The position numbers were made by a program, and so were the translations under genes. Source: Heyndrickxia shackletonii (GTDB taxonomy: Bacteria; Bacillota; Bacilli; Bacillales; Bacillaceae_C). From it: a stretch of DNA of 55,000 bases. Every line of letters begins with the position of its first letter. Position 1 is the first letter of the stretch. The notes under the pieces are model-generated. The model searched no databases, was not told the origin of the DNA, and saw nothing but the letters and a program-made list of their open reading frames with translations. This document shows, one piece after another, positions 42,867-52,193 of the stretch. Location: NCBI RefSeq assembly GCF_001420715.1, contig NZ_LJJC01000015.1:641836-696835 (forward strand), read 5' to 3'.

Positions 42867-43094
42867 CTACTTTTCCTGTCGATAAAACCGTTCCCCAGTT
42901 TTCTCATTATAATAAACCCTAGTTTTTTCTCCAGTCACAGGGTCAATATTTACTTCCTCGGTTGCCTTGAAACCGGGAGGAACCTTTGCTCCGTGATTCC
43001 GCTTAAATCTTTTATCGTAAATAAAATAACCTAGTAAAATGCAAATAATTACTGCAATAATTTCTATTGCATAAATCCCTGCGATGTATTTCAT
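42867..43094 (-). CDS. Small single-pass membrane protein (75 aa)
   Basis: Residues 1-25 form a membrane helix (YAIEIIAVIICILLGYFIYD); the cytoplasmic tail has ATEEVNIDPVTGEKTRVYYNEKTGERFYRQ, a repeated TGE word in a beta-hairpin-like stretch. Overlaps the end of the YbjQ gene in ATGA, so translation is coupled. I do not recognise a family; the coupling suggests it works with YbjQ. Confidence 0.7.
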   Translation of the reverse strand: MKYIAGIYAIEIIAVIICILLGYFIYDKRFKRNHGAKVPPGFKATEEVNIDPVTGEKTRVYYNEKTGERFYRQEK

Positions 43095-43414
43095 TGTAGC
43101 TGTTCTACCACGACCGCTGTTCCATATGCGACGATTTCACTCATGTTTTTACCAATTTCACCGGAATCAAACCGCATCATGATGATTGCATTTGCACCCA
43201 TTTGGTTGGCATTGATAATCATGCGGTCTAAAGCTTCTTTTCTTGAATCCTCCAACATCGCAGTATATTGTTTAATTTCTCCGCCTACAAGGGATTTTAA
43301 GCCGGCCGCAATATCACCTCCAAGTCCCCTGCTTCTTACGATCAGTCCGAATACCGGGCCTTTTACTTCTACAATTTTATAGCCTGAAATATTTTCTGTT
43401 GTTACTACAATCAC
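43091..43414 (-). CDS. YbjQ/UPF0145-family protein
   Basis: A 107-residue heavy-metal-binding-domain-like protein (DUF74). It keeps GYKIVEVKGPVFGLIVRSRG, the central GGEIKQYTAMLEDSRKEALDRM and the final GANAIIMMRFDSGE. The GTG at 43414 (MIVVTTENI) is chosen because AGAGGTG lies 6 bases upstream and it gives the usual family length; a longer frame to 43483 overlaps the kinase-like gene. Function unknown; oligomeric in known structures. Confidence 0.87.
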   Translation of the reverse strand: MIVVTTENISGYKIVEVKGPVFGLIVRSRGLGGDIAAGLKSLVGGEIKQYTAMLEDSRKEALDRMIINANQMGANAIIMMRFDSGEIGKNMSEIVAYGTAVVVEQLQ

Positions 43415-43443
43415 CTTAGTCACCTCTTCATTAATATTATTTT

Positions 43444-44283
43444 TTATAATCTGTGGAATTTCCCGTTCTTTGCGCGAGTCCATTCCGCAATGAATTCTTC
43501 TATCGATTGATATCGATTTGATCTATCATTACTTACCGCTTTCTTTGCAACCTCAAATAACACCTTGTCTGCATTCCATTTTTGAAAAGTTTTTTCTGCT
43601 GCATCTCCTAATAATGCAAATGCCGTTGCCCCCATCAAATAAACATTGGTAACCTCATCGATAACAGCATTTTTTTCAAATTCTTCCGGAGACATGAATC
43701 TCGATGATCCCCACATTCTCCCCATAGAATTTATGTAAGGCATCTTTGAATAAGAATCAATATCGCAGATAATTGTCTTCTTGTTAGTAAAATCGTACAT
43801 GATGCTACCATCATAGAAATCTATAGCGACATAACCCTTCTCAGATACAAATTGATGAAAGACAAGAATTTCTTTAAATATATGTATCCTATCATCAACC
43901 GGCAATTCAAAAAACTTATCCCTTGCATCATATTGTTTGCCCATACATTCAGCATCTGTCCATTCAAAGATGGTTGCATAACCATTACCTATATTCTCAC
44001 CCTTGATAAAGAACACCAAATTTTTATGTCTTAAATCCTCATATACCTTACAGGCAGCTTTTAGCCCTGATATTGCATCCTGTGGAGCTCCTTTAAATCG
44101 AACTGGTTTAGCACCAGCAAATTTTACAAATAACTTTTTGCCTTTATTTTGCACTCCAAAACAAATACAGCCGGAATCCTGTTTATCAAAAACCCGAAAG
44201 ACTTTCCCGTATGATGATAAAAAGGACATATCAAAGGGTTCCTGCAACTCATAGTTTATACCGTCTATATTTTGGACTATCAA
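43444..44283 (-). CDS. Serine/threonine protein kinase-like protein
   Basis: A 279-residue single-domain kinase fold without membrane anchor. The Lys is in KKLFVKFAG, the catalytic loop reads VAIDFYDGSIMYDF (D-x4-S where canonical kinases have D-x4-N), DFG is DID in CDIDSY, and APE is SPE in GSSRFMSPEEF. The activation loop is short. Activity is therefore plausible but not certain. The start is TTG with GAGGCGAG ahead. It heads a run of same-strand genes: kinase, YbjQ, small membrane protein, P-loop protein, membrane protein. Confidence 0.82.
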   Translation of the reverse strand: MIVQNIDGINYELQEPFDMSFLSSYGKVFRVFDKQDSGCICFGVQNKGKKLFVKFAGAKPVRFKGAPQDAISGLKAACKVYEDLRHKNLVFFIKGENIGNGYATIFEWTDAECMGKQYDARDKFFELPVDDRIHIFKEILVFHQFVSEKGYVAIDFYDGSIMYDFTNKKTIICDIDSYSKMPYINSMGRMWGSSRFMSPEEFEKNAVIDEVTNVYLMGATAFALLGDAAEKTFQKWNADKVLFEVAKKAVSNDRSNRYQSIEEFIAEWTRAKNGKFHRL

Positions 44284-44417
44284 TGCTACTCGCCTCGCAT
44301 TCTATGATCCTTCTAAACTTCACTACTGATTATATCTGAAATATTTGAATTTTTACAAGTTACCTTTCCATTTATTTCATAAAAAAAATAGTCTTATTAG
44401 CAAGAGATTGATAATGT

Positions 44418-44640
44418 TTAAAAGTACTATAGGATTTTGAATGCTATGGCTGTTTTAGTAGCTTGTAAAGGACATGTTGAATAGGTTATTACTAGAAGTG
44501 GGTCTTTTGAACGCTTATAAAGGACATCTGGATACGGATTCTGCTTGAAGTTGGTCTTTGAACGCTTATAAAGGATATCTTAACACGGTTTTTACTGGAA
44601 ATTGGCCTTTTGAATACCTGTATAAGACAACACCACTTTC
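44418..44640. repeat. 52-bp tandem repeats, locus 4
   Basis: AAAGGACA-type words have their GG at 44470, 44522, 44573 and about 44625, spacing 52, 51 and 52. Units share GGTCTTTTGAACGCTTATAA and AAGGACATCTGGATACGG, the same core as locus 1 28 kb away. The array fills the gap between two gene groups; the remaining part of 44284-44819 shows no gene apart from a terminator. Confidence 0.8.
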
Positions 44641-44735
44641 GAAAATTTGACGTAAGTATAAAATAAGAAAAAATCATAAGATCCTAGGGTACTAAAAAGA
44701 CTTAATAGTTCACAATTTAATATTTCCTAGTAAAC

Positions 44736-44764
44736 CATAAAAAAAAGCCAACTTCATGTTGGCT
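44736..44764 (-). terminator. Terminator of the class A PBP gene
   Basis: AGCCAAC and GTTGGCT flank a 5-base loop; on the minus strand it runs into TTTTTTTTATG. Confidence 0.85.
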
Positions 44765-44819
44765 AAATCAACGGTCATATATCCCCATCCTATTATGGGA
44801 CTGCCCCCTGCTTAACATT

Positions 44820-44933
44820 TCACTTTGTGGGAACGGGGAAGTATTTTTTGTTTTTTCTTCGTTTCCAAACAATAAGTAAGCTAATAACTAAAAAGATTAA
44901 AAGGATAATAAGAAGGACTAAAAGAAACCACAT
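44820..44933 (-). CDS. Possible 37-residue membrane peptide
   Basis: Minus-strand frame MWFLLVLLIILLIFLVISLL followed by IVWKRRKNKKYFPVPTK: one hydrophobic helix with a strongly basic tail, as in known small membrane regulators. AAAGGGGG lies ahead, but the spacing of about 12 bases is long. It sits between the PBP gene and its terminator on the same strand, so it is probably transcribed with it. I do not recognise a family. Confidence 0.5.
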   Translation of the reverse strand: MWFLLVLLIILLIFLVISLLIVWKRRKNKKYFPVPTK

Positions 44934-45022
44934 GCCATTTCTAATCCCCCTTTCCTAACATTAATTTTCTATCTATAAAGCACTTACCTTATAAAAACAA
45001 CCGAACAAGCTAAAAATTAATA

Positions 45023-47209
45023 TTAATGTTTACCCTTATTATCTTTATGCTTTGGACCATGTTTCGGTTTGGGTCCGTGATTAGGTTTTGGTCCATGTTT
45101 AGGCTTTGGCCCTTCATGTTTATGTTTATTTTCTTTTTTCTTTTCATCTTTTTGTTTTTTATTATTCGTTTTTTGAGGGACTGGAGGCGGAACATACTCT
45201 CCACCTTTAATGTATAATTCATTATTTTCTCTAAACACATCATTAGGTTGCTTAAAACTGCTTCTATCGGTGCCGAATGCTTGCATCATATTTTTAAACA
45301 TTAACTGAGAGACTTTAGTAGTATCTCCCATCATATAATTGCCTGGACCATTTTTCGCATATCCAGTCCATACCGCCATTGTATATTGTGGTGTATATCC
45401 AACCATCCAGCTATCATTTGTCGCATTGGACGGATACCCGTATTTTGCAATTGTTTTATCATCAAAATTGGTTGTCCCCGTTTTTCCAGCAACATCTAAC
45501 CCAGGAATATTAGCTGTTGTTCCGGTACCGGATTTTACAACTGTCCTTAGCATATCTGTTACAAGATAGGCGGTGTAATCTTGCATGGCAATTTCCGGTT
45601 TAGGGTTAAAATTTACCACCTTCCCATCAGGAAAAACAACCTTTTGGACAAAATGAGGTGTATTATATATTCCGTTATTTCCAAACGCACTGTATGCCCC
45701 TGCCATCTCTAGCGGATTTACCGTATTACTTCCAATTGCATATGATTCGTAAACGGTATTATCCTTAAAGGCAATACCCAGTTTTTCCGCAAAATTTTGT
45801 GCCTTTGTCATCCCCACATCACGAAGTGTTAGGAGAGCAGGAATATTGTAAGACCACTGAAGTGCTTTCCTTATAGATAAATTCCCATGATATTGATGAT
45901 CCCAGTTTGAAATTTGCTGACCAGTTGTATACGTCGTTGGTTGATCATTAATTTGATGCGCTGTAGACCATTTTAAATTTTCAATAGCCGGACCATAATC
46001 AAAAATTGGCTTAAAAGAAGATCCAGGTTGACGGCTAATATCAATTGCAAAGTTATTTCCTTTAAAGGATGCTTTATAATCATTTCTGCCGCTTCCAATT
46101 GCCCGTACTTCTCCCGTTTTTGTATCTAAAAATACAAACGCTCCCTGAAAACGATCATTCGGATAAGAAATAATTGTATTAGTGTTCATCATTTTATCCG
46201 CATAATCTTGTGCTTTTGTATCTAAAGTTGTGTATATAGATAATCCATCCGAAGTGATGTCTACATTCTTTAGTTTCCCTTCCACTTCTTTTACAACAGC
46301 ATCCAAAAACGCTTCATACGGCATGCCTTGGTTTTTCCTTTTCGGCAAAAGTCCTGCTGTAACTGGAACTTTTTTCGCCTCATTCATTTGCTTTTTAGTA
46401 ATATATCCTTGCTTATTCATAGCGCTTAGGACGACATTACGGCGATTCGTAGCTTCTTCCCTGTTCCCCGGGATAGTTGGATCGTAATTACTCGGACTTT
46501 GCGGCAACCCCGCTAACATCGCGATCTCTGGAAGTGTCAATTGTTTTAAATGATCGGAATCGACTCCGTAATAGGTCTTTGCAGCAGCAGCCACACCATA
46601 AGCTCCATCTCCAAGGTAGATTTTATTCAGATACATCATTAATATTTGTTGTTTCGAATACTTTTTCTCCAATTGATAGGCTAAGTCCCATTCCTGTACT
46701 TTTCGCTTGATTGTTTTTTCAGGAGTCAAAAAGGAATTTTTAATCACTTGCTGAGTAATCGTACTCCCGCCTTGCGAACCAAAATGCCCAGTAAGATTCT
46801 CCAATATGGCTCTGGCTGTTCCTTTTATATCAACCCCATGGTGTTCATAAAAACGGGTATCCTCTGTGGCTATGAATGCCTCTTCCAACATTTTAGGAAC
46901 TTGGGAATACGTAATTTCCGTTCGCCTTTCTTTCCCATATTCGTAAAGAAAATTACCATCCTTATCGTAAAATTTAGTAGAAAGCGGGACTACTAGTTTC
47001 GAAGGATCTAATTTTGGCGTTTCCTTCATCATTTTAGCCAATGCAGCGGTGCCTATTCCAACAGAAACCACAGCAAGAAGAAAACAAGCAATAATTACTT
47101 TTTTCAACAAGGATGCTTTTTTCTTTGATTTATTTCTTCTTTCCTGTTTTTGTTTTGCCTTTTCCGCTTGTTTACGTTCATGGCGATAACGATACGATTC
47201 TTCTGACAT
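45023..47209 (-). CDS. Class A penicillin-binding protein (PBP1A/1F type)
   Basis: A 728-residue bifunctional peptidoglycan synthase. An N-terminal basic cytoplasmic tail and one membrane anchor (KKVIIACFLLAVVSVGIGTAAL) precede the glycosyltransferase 51 domain (ATEDTRFYEHHGVDIKG, GGSTITQQVIKN) and a transpeptidase domain with SxxK in GSSFKPIFD, SYN and KTGTTNFD. The tail is unusual: a Lys/Pro/His-rich stretch with KPKHGP-type repeats, about 50 residues. Which B. subtilis class A PBP is orthologous is not decided by sequence alone. A hairpin ends the transcript downstream. Confidence 0.9.
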   Translation of the reverse strand: MSEESYRYRHERKQAEKAKQKQERRNKSKKKASLLKKVIIACFLLAVVSVGIGTAALAKMMKETPKLDPSKLVVPLSTKFYDKDGNFLYEYGKERRTEITYSQVPKMLEEAFIATEDTRFYEHHGVDIKGTARAILENLTGHFGSQGGSTITQQVIKNSFLTPEKTIKRKVQEWDLAYQLEKKYSKQQILMMYLNKIYLGDGAYGVAAAAKTYYGVDSDHLKQLTLPEIAMLAGLPQSPSNYDPTIPGNREEATNRRNVVLSAMNKQGYITKKQMNEAKKVPVTAGLLPKRKNQGMPYEAFLDAVVKEVEGKLKNVDITSDGLSIYTTLDTKAQDYADKMMNTNTIISYPNDRFQGAFVFLDTKTGEVRAIGSGRNDYKASFKGNNFAIDISRQPGSSFKPIFDYGPAIENLKWSTAHQINDQPTTYTTGQQISNWDHQYHGNLSIRKALQWSYNIPALLTLRDVGMTKAQNFAEKLGIAFKDNTVYESYAIGSNTVNPLEMAGAYSAFGNNGIYNTPHFVQKVVFPDGKVVNFNPKPEIAMQDYTAYLVTDMLRTVVKSGTGTTANIPGLDVAGKTGTTNFDDKTIAKYGYPSNATNDSWMVGYTPQYTMAVWTGYAKNGPGNYMMGDTTKVSQLMFKNMMQAFGTDRSSFKQPNDVFRENNELYIKGGEYVPPPVPQKTNNKKQKDEKKKENKHKHEGPKPKHGPKPNHGPKPKHGPKHKDNKGKH

Positions 47210-47487
47210 ATTTAAACTCTCCTATGTTAAAGAATTATATTTTATTAATTAAACATTACTCACACTATTTATAGTCATTCGTAAATAAAATATTTTTATG
47301 GGGGCAGTGAAGTTTTTAGGGAGTAAATACGGCGAAGAAATGAGGCATATTTATGTTAGTCGCGTGTACATATTCATGTGTGGAAAACATGAAAAATGTT
47401 AAAAAAGTACAGGTTTTGAGTAAAAGGAGAGGCAGCACTTCATTGGATCAGAAGGGGCGGTTTGAATAATAGAAAAATAGGCACTTT

Positions 47488-47535
47488 CATTAAATTAGCC
47501 TGCATATTTTAATGCGGGTCTAATGAAAGTGTCCA
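47488..47535. terminator. Inverted repeat in the 47210-47586 gap
   Basis: CACTTTCATTA pairs with TAATGAAAGTG, with inner GCAT/ATGC pairs. It is just behind the stop of the MFS gene on the minus strand. No gene seen in the rest of the gap. Confidence 0.5.
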
Positions 47536-47586
47536 TTTCCAAATTCCATTCTTTTGTTTTATACAGTTAAAAGCAATTAATAATCT

Positions 47587-48783
47587 CTACACATCTCTAG
47601 GTGGCCTTCGATTACGCATGATTCGTAAACTCATAGAAATAAGTGCGAACAGTAGAAATAACAATAAGAAAAAAACAACCATTATTAGCATTACCTGACT
47701 AGGATGATAATGGTCCATCATATATCCCAGCAGAAATGGGAAAACCGCCCCTCCGATTCCAGCAAATGCAGTAACTGCGCTAGTTACTATCCTCTCCATT
47801 CCAGGAAATGTATGATTTGCATAAACCATCGTAATGCTATAGAGCGCGCTCATCCCTAATCCAAGCCCAAATACTAGTATGTAAGAGACTCCAATAGTAT
47901 TAAATCTTGTCATGAGGAAGATGAAAAGGATTCCCATTAAAATGCTGCCTAACAAATACCGTTCGTAGCTTACGCGTCGTACAATCCATCCAATCATAAG
48001 GCGCCCGCAAAGCATAGCAATCCAAAAAAACGTTGTACTGAGCGAGGCAATATAGGAGGTGGAATTCATATTAACCGTAAAAATAGTCGGAAGGAAACTG
48101 TTCAGACTCCCTTCAATCCCAACATAAACAAATATCATCAACAGAAACAGCATAAGGATGGTGTATTTGGAAATTTTCCTCTTGAAAACAGGTGCCTCTG
48201 CCATTGGTGCATCCATATCACCCTCCTCATCCTCCGTAGGTTTTAGCGAGATGGACACTGTTTGCCAAACAATGGCCAGAAACAAAGCGAATCCGCTGAC
48301 AATTAATGCAGAAAACCTCCACCAGTCTAGTGCAATGAGAACACTTTCGATTGCTGGCATACAAAGAGCTCCCAAACCGAATGCCACCTCCAAGCGGCTC
48401 ATATAGATGGCTCTTCTCCCAACAAAAAGTTCCATAACATACGAGGCAACTGCAGTCTCAAGACTTGATGCACCAATTCCGTTTAATATTACGAAGACTG
48501 CAAGCCAAGAATAGGTTGGTAAAAATAAAATACCCAGTTGTGCCAGAACAACAGTAAGTGCGGCACCAGTAAGAACAACTCTATAACTGTATCTGTTCAT
48601 ACAACTTGCAGCAAGAGGTACTCCCAAGATAAACCCAATCGATTGAAGTAGGATTAATAACCCGCCTGATGTATAGGAAATGTGATAATAGGAAAGCAAC
48701 TCAGGAAGAATTGCACCAAAAAATACACTCGTCATGCCACCTAAGAAGTACATTCCATATGATGCCCAAAGAAAACGTTTCAA
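47587..48783 (-). CDS. MFS transporter (sugar/metabolite type)
   Basis: A 398-residue permease with twelve hydrophobic segments. It opens YGMYFLGGMTSVFFGAILP, has PLAASCMNRYSYRVV after helix 2 in place of the DRxGRR loop, an acidic central loop (TEDEEGDMDAP), and RLMIGWIVRRVSYER in the second half. Substrate unknown; resemblance to fucose/galactose-type carriers is weak. The ATG is preceded by AAGGGGATG. It is monocistronic. Confidence 0.84.
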   Translation of the reverse strand: MKRFLWASYGMYFLGGMTSVFFGAILPELLSYYHISYTSGGLLILLQSIGFILGVPLAASCMNRYSYRVVLTGAALTVVLAQLGILFLPTYSWLAVFVILNGIGASSLETAVASYVMELFVGRRAIYMSRLEVAFGLGALCMPAIESVLIALDWWRFSALIVSGFALFLAIVWQTVSISLKPTEDEEGDMDAPMAEAPVFKRKISKYTILMLFLLMIFVYVGIEGSLNSFLPTIFTVNMNSTSYIASLSTTFFWIAMLCGRLMIGWIVRRVSYERYLLGSILMGILFIFLMTRFNTIGVSYILVFGLGLGMSALYSITMVYANHTFPGMERIVTSAVTAFAGIGGAVFPFLLGYMMDHYHPSQVMLIMVVFFLLLFLLFALISMSLRIMRNRRPPRDV

Positions 48784-49115
48784 CCTTACATCCCCTTTAA
48801 TAATTTTGAAGGATCCTTATCTGCAAAAAATTCCTTTTACCTTTTTGTTACATTGAATTTATGTATTGTGGAATTAGACATTCCGAACCTCCAAATATCT
48901 ACATTGGTTTTTACTCCATTCGACAAATAGTGAGGATCCTCCTGCTTTCAATTGGAATTTTTTCCATCCAAAAAAGTTTTTGTTTGATTTTTATAGTTTT
49001 TTATTACCAAACTATATTTATGAGAACAATGTTCCTTTAAGTCTATTAGAAAAAGAAAAGACGAGCATTTACCCGTCTTAATTTATCTGTTTTGTTTTAA
49101 TTTCCTTTGTTACTT
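48784..49115. other. Intergenic region with the DinB terminator
   Basis: AAGACG pairs with CGTCTT (49058-49079), and on the minus strand runs into TTCTTTTTC, which fits the DinB gene. No gene, repeat or RNA motif was seen otherwise. Confidence 0.55.
49050..49079 (-). terminator. Terminator of the DinB gene
   Basis: AAGACG, a 10-base loop, CGTCTT, then T-rich sequence on the minus strand. Confidence 0.65.
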
Positions 49116-49643
49116 TTATTCATTCCGTAATTGTCTTAACAATTGGAAAATCTGTCCTCTATGATGTGCTTCATGTTCAATCAAATGGTACACAACCCAT
49201 TCAGGTGTGACGTCATATTGTTCCAACACCCTCGGTTTGCGCCAATCTGCTAGATCCATTGAACGAAAGTGTGAAAGGAAAACTTCACGCACCTTATTAA
49301 GACGATTGAAATGCTCCTGAATACTTTGTCCCTCTACATGCGCCAATGATCCGTCTTCGGAGCGGTGTTCTTCCGGAAATAACGATTGTATTTCAGGATC
49401 CCAGTCAGAACCGAGAACTTCAACATATAACCAGTCCGCCTCAATCAAGGCAATATGGTATAAAAGGGAGCCAATGGTTTGTCTCCCATCGATTTTCGTA
49501 TCAAGTAATTCTCGACTGATTCCCTTCATTTCAGCAATAAGGGTGCGCCTAACATCTTCTAAACACCATAACATTCGACCGATTTCTTCCTCATATCCTG
49601 GCAAAGCACTTATCTTTAAAGATCTTTTCCCCAACGAATTCAT
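49116..49643 (-). CDS. DinB-family metal-binding protein
   Basis: A 175-residue four-helix protein of the DinB/YfiT superfamily. The metal-binding His triad is visible: His in LLYHIALIEADW and the pair in IEHEAHHRGQI. Relatives act as thiol S-transferases (bacillithiol-dependent) or damage-inducible proteins; the substrate is unknown. The ATG follows AGGAGG. It is monocistronic with a terminator. Confidence 0.87.
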   Translation of the reverse strand: MNSLGKRSLKISALPGYEEEIGRMLWCLEDVRRTLIAEMKGISRELLDTKIDGRQTIGSLLYHIALIEADWLYVEVLGSDWDPEIQSLFPEEHRSEDGSLAHVEGQSIQEHFNRLNKVREVFLSHFRSMDLADWRKPRVLEQYDVTPEWVVYHLIEHEAHHRGQIFQLLRQLRNE

Positions 49644-50032
49644 CCTCCTGTATTTTCAATATTTACTTATTGCATTAAAGCCATGATGACAGCTTCATCC
49701 ATGGTTCCATTTAATAATTGGTAATGTTGGATTGAAACCTAGAATAGTATTGCAAGTTTTCTATTTTACTAACATTCGTGTTTGTGCTTTTAAAACCCTC
49801 TAATGCTAAAATGAATTTTTTTCAATTTAAATTAATTCTTGTTTCTCTATATCATTTTCATATTCCTTATCGGAAGGAACGAAAACCTGTATTCCAGTTT
49901 TTCGTTCCTTCCCCACAATTTTTCTGAGTTTCAATCTAAAAAATTTAGTTCCCCATTCTTTTAAATCATTTAGTAAAACCAATTCCAAACACAAAAAAGC
50001 TGGAGTAAATAACCCCAGCTTCCAAAACTACT
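49644..50032. other. Intergenic region with a strong hairpin
   Basis: The main structure is a 14-bp perfect stem at 49872-49912: GGAAGGAACGAAAA and TTTTCGTTCCTTCC around a 13-base loop. The ZosA terminator lies at 49993-50021. No gene seen. Confidence 0.6.
49993..50021 (-). terminator. Terminator of the metal ATPase gene
   Basis: AAGCTGG-GT pairs with AC-CCAGCTT; on the minus strand it runs into TTTTTTG. Confidence 0.8.
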
Positions 50033-51970
50033 TTACTTTTTATCCCCACCAAGACATCTCAAACTATTCAATATAACTAATATTGTACTTCCTTCATGCC
50101 CAACAACCCCTAAAGGGAGATTAAGAAATTCAAAGAAGTTGGATGCAATTAAGATTACGATAACACTAATAGAAAAAATGACGTTTTGCTTGATAATTCG
50201 ATTCATTTTTCTCGATAAGCGAATGGCTTCTGCTATCCGAGAAAGATCATTTTTCATCAGGACGACATCCGCAGTTTCCATTGCTACGTCACTGCCTTCC
50301 CCCATTGCAATCCCAACATTGGCTGTTGCAAGGGCAGGAGCATCGTTAACGCCATCCCCTACCATGGCCACCATTCCGTACTGTTCTTTTACCTTTTTTA
50401 AAGACGATACTTTCGTTTCTGGCAAACATTCCGCAATGTAAGTGTCAATTTGTGATTGTGCGGCAATGTTTTTTGCGGTCGTTTCGCTATCCCCAGTCAG
50501 CATAATCGTTCGAATTCCTTCATTTTTCAATTCTAATAACGCATTTTTCGTTTCGTCGCGTACAATATCCTGTAGGGCAATTGCCGCAGCTATTCCGGAT
50601 GAATCCTTCACAAAAACAACGGTTTTCCCTTCATTTTCAAGCTTTTCTGCAACACCGTTTTCAAAATTATGAGCTTCCTTGCTGCCAACAAAATCCTTTT
50701 TGCCAATCAACCATTCTTGGTTATTTAACTTGGCTTTCATTCCCCATCCCGGTACATCTTCCACTTGTTCAGGCTGCAAGAGGCTATCATTATTTTTAGC
50801 TTTCCAATATTGAACAATCGCCAAAGCCAATGGATGGTTTGATTGATTTTCAATCGATGCTGCAAAGTGTAATAAATTTCGCTCATTCTGATCTTGACGA
50901 ACAATTATATCTGTTACTTCCGGTTTCCCTTTTGTTAAAGTACCAGTTTTGTCAAAGGCAATTGCTTTTACATGACTTAATCCTTCAATATGAACCCCGC
51001 CTTTAAACAAAATTCCCTTTCTCGCACCATTCGATATGGCGGATAGGGTAGCAGGCATTATAGAGGCAACAAGCGCACAAGGGGACGCAACTACTAATAA
51101 AATCATTGCCCGATAAAATGTTGTATTCCAGTTCCATCCAAACACAAGATGTGGGATGAACATCATTAATATAACAACGAGGAGTACGACTTTGACATAT
51201 GTGCCCTCGAAACGTTCAATAAATAACTGTGAGGGTGATTTTTCACTTTGAGCAGACTGTACTAATTGAATAATTTTATTAAAAACTGTTTCATTTGCAT
51301 GTCTTGTCACTTCTACCGTAACAGATCCGTTCAAATTTATCGTTCCTGCAAAAACCTCTGCACCGCTTCCTTTTGTTACCGGAATAGATTCGCCAGAGAT
51401 GGTAGACTCATCAATCGTCGTAGTTCCATGTGCAATTTTTCCGTCCGCAGGAACTCTTTCGCCAGGTTTGACTAAAATAATATCCCCTACCTGCAACAGT
51501 GAAACATGGACTTTTTCCTCGCGGCCGTGCACAACACGGATTGCTGTTTCAGGCTGTATTTCTAATAAGGAAGAGATTTCCTTTTTACTTTTATTCGTTG
51601 TATACGTTTCAAGTGCCCCGCTTAATGAAAAGATAAAAATGAGCATTGCACCTTCTGCCCAGTAGCCAATAATAGCAGAACCAATAGCCGCAAAAAACAT
51701 GAGCAACTCGACATTTAAATCTTTATTTTTAATGGTTTCCTCGATACCTTCTTTTGCTTTAGCATAGCCGCCAATAATAAAAGCAGCAAGATAAAAAGCA
51801 ATCGAAACCGATTCATGATTCCATTTTGACACCAGCCATGCAGTCACAATTAATACACCGCTTAATATGGCTGCAATTAATTCAATATGCACAAAAATCT
51901 TTTCAAATCTTGGAGCAGAAGAAGCTAAAACCTTTTCGTTATTCGTTGTTGCCAGTTGACCTTGTGACAT
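50033..51970 (-). CDS. zosA: P1B-type heavy-metal ATPase, ZosA-like zinc importer
   Basis: A 645-residue metal-transporting ATPase. The metal-site motif SPCALV lies in the transport helix, followed by the phosphorylation site DKTGTLTKG, the N-domain HP pair in NHPLALA, and GDGVNDAPAL. It lacks an N-terminal Cys metal-binding domain, as does B. subtilis ZosA, whose length it matches. In B. subtilis ZosA brings in zinc under peroxide stress and is repressed by PerR; a PerR-type box lies upstream here. The ATG follows AAGGAGGTGTCG. Confidence 0.87.
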   Translation of the reverse strand: MSQGQLATTNNEKVLASSAPRFEKIFVHIELIAAILSGVLIVTAWLVSKWNHESVSIAFYLAAFIIGGYAKAKEGIEETIKNKDLNVELLMFFAAIGSAIIGYWAEGAMLIFIFSLSGALETYTTNKSKKEISSLLEIQPETAIRVVHGREEKVHVSLLQVGDIILVKPGERVPADGKIAHGTTTIDESTISGESIPVTKGSGAEVFAGTINLNGSVTVEVTRHANETVFNKIIQLVQSAQSEKSPSQLFIERFEGTYVKVVLLVVILMMFIPHLVFGWNWNTTFYRAMILLVVASPCALVASIMPATLSAISNGARKGILFKGGVHIEGLSHVKAIAFDKTGTLTKGKPEVTDIIVRQDQNERNLLHFAASIENQSNHPLALAIVQYWKAKNNDSLLQPEQVEDVPGWGMKAKLNNQEWLIGKKDFVGSKEAHNFENGVAEKLENEGKTVVFVKDSSGIAAAIALQDIVRDETKNALLELKNEGIRTIMLTGDSETTAKNIAAQSQIDTYIAECLPETKVSSLKKVKEQYGMVAMVGDGVNDAPALATANVGIAMGEGSDVAMETADVVLMKNDLSRIAEAIRLSRKMNRIIKQNVIFSISVIVILIASNFFEFLNLPLGVVGHEGSTILVILNSLRCLGGDKK

Positions 51971-52033
51971 GACGACACCTCCTTATTGAATTGACAAAAA
52001 ATAGATTTACACTTTCATATATAAACAACTTAT

Positions 52034-52048
52034 TTATAATAATTATTA
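52034..52048 (-). promoter_or_regulatory. PerR/Fur-type box ahead of the metal ATPase
   Basis: TTATAATAATTATTA matches the 7-1-7 PerR consensus TTATAAT-N-ATTATAA at 14 of 15 positions. It lies about 65 bases before the start of the ATPase gene. Confidence 0.75.
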
Positions 52049-52112
52049 TATAATATATACTACATATAGATAACTGAAATGTCAACCTTAATTGAGAATT
52101 TTATTTTCTAAT

Positions 52113-52193
52113 TGAGAATAATTATTAATATCATTCCTATATACTGTGATAACTATAATCATTATCAATAATAGTAAATGATAATTATTATTA
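52113..52193. promoter_or_regulatory. Cluster of three further Fur-family boxes
   Basis: TGAGAATAATTATTA (52113-52127), TGATAACTATAATCA (52147-52161) and TGATAATTATTATTA (52179-52193) match TGATAAT-N-ATTATCA at 13, 13 and 14 of 15 positions. They fill the shared gap between the metal ATPase gene and the ileS promoter. Confidence 0.65.

Noticed and set aside
47299-47400. 34-codon plus-strand frame MGAVKFLGSKYGEEMRHIYV...
   Set aside because: No ribosome-binding site and no neighbouring context; treated as chance.
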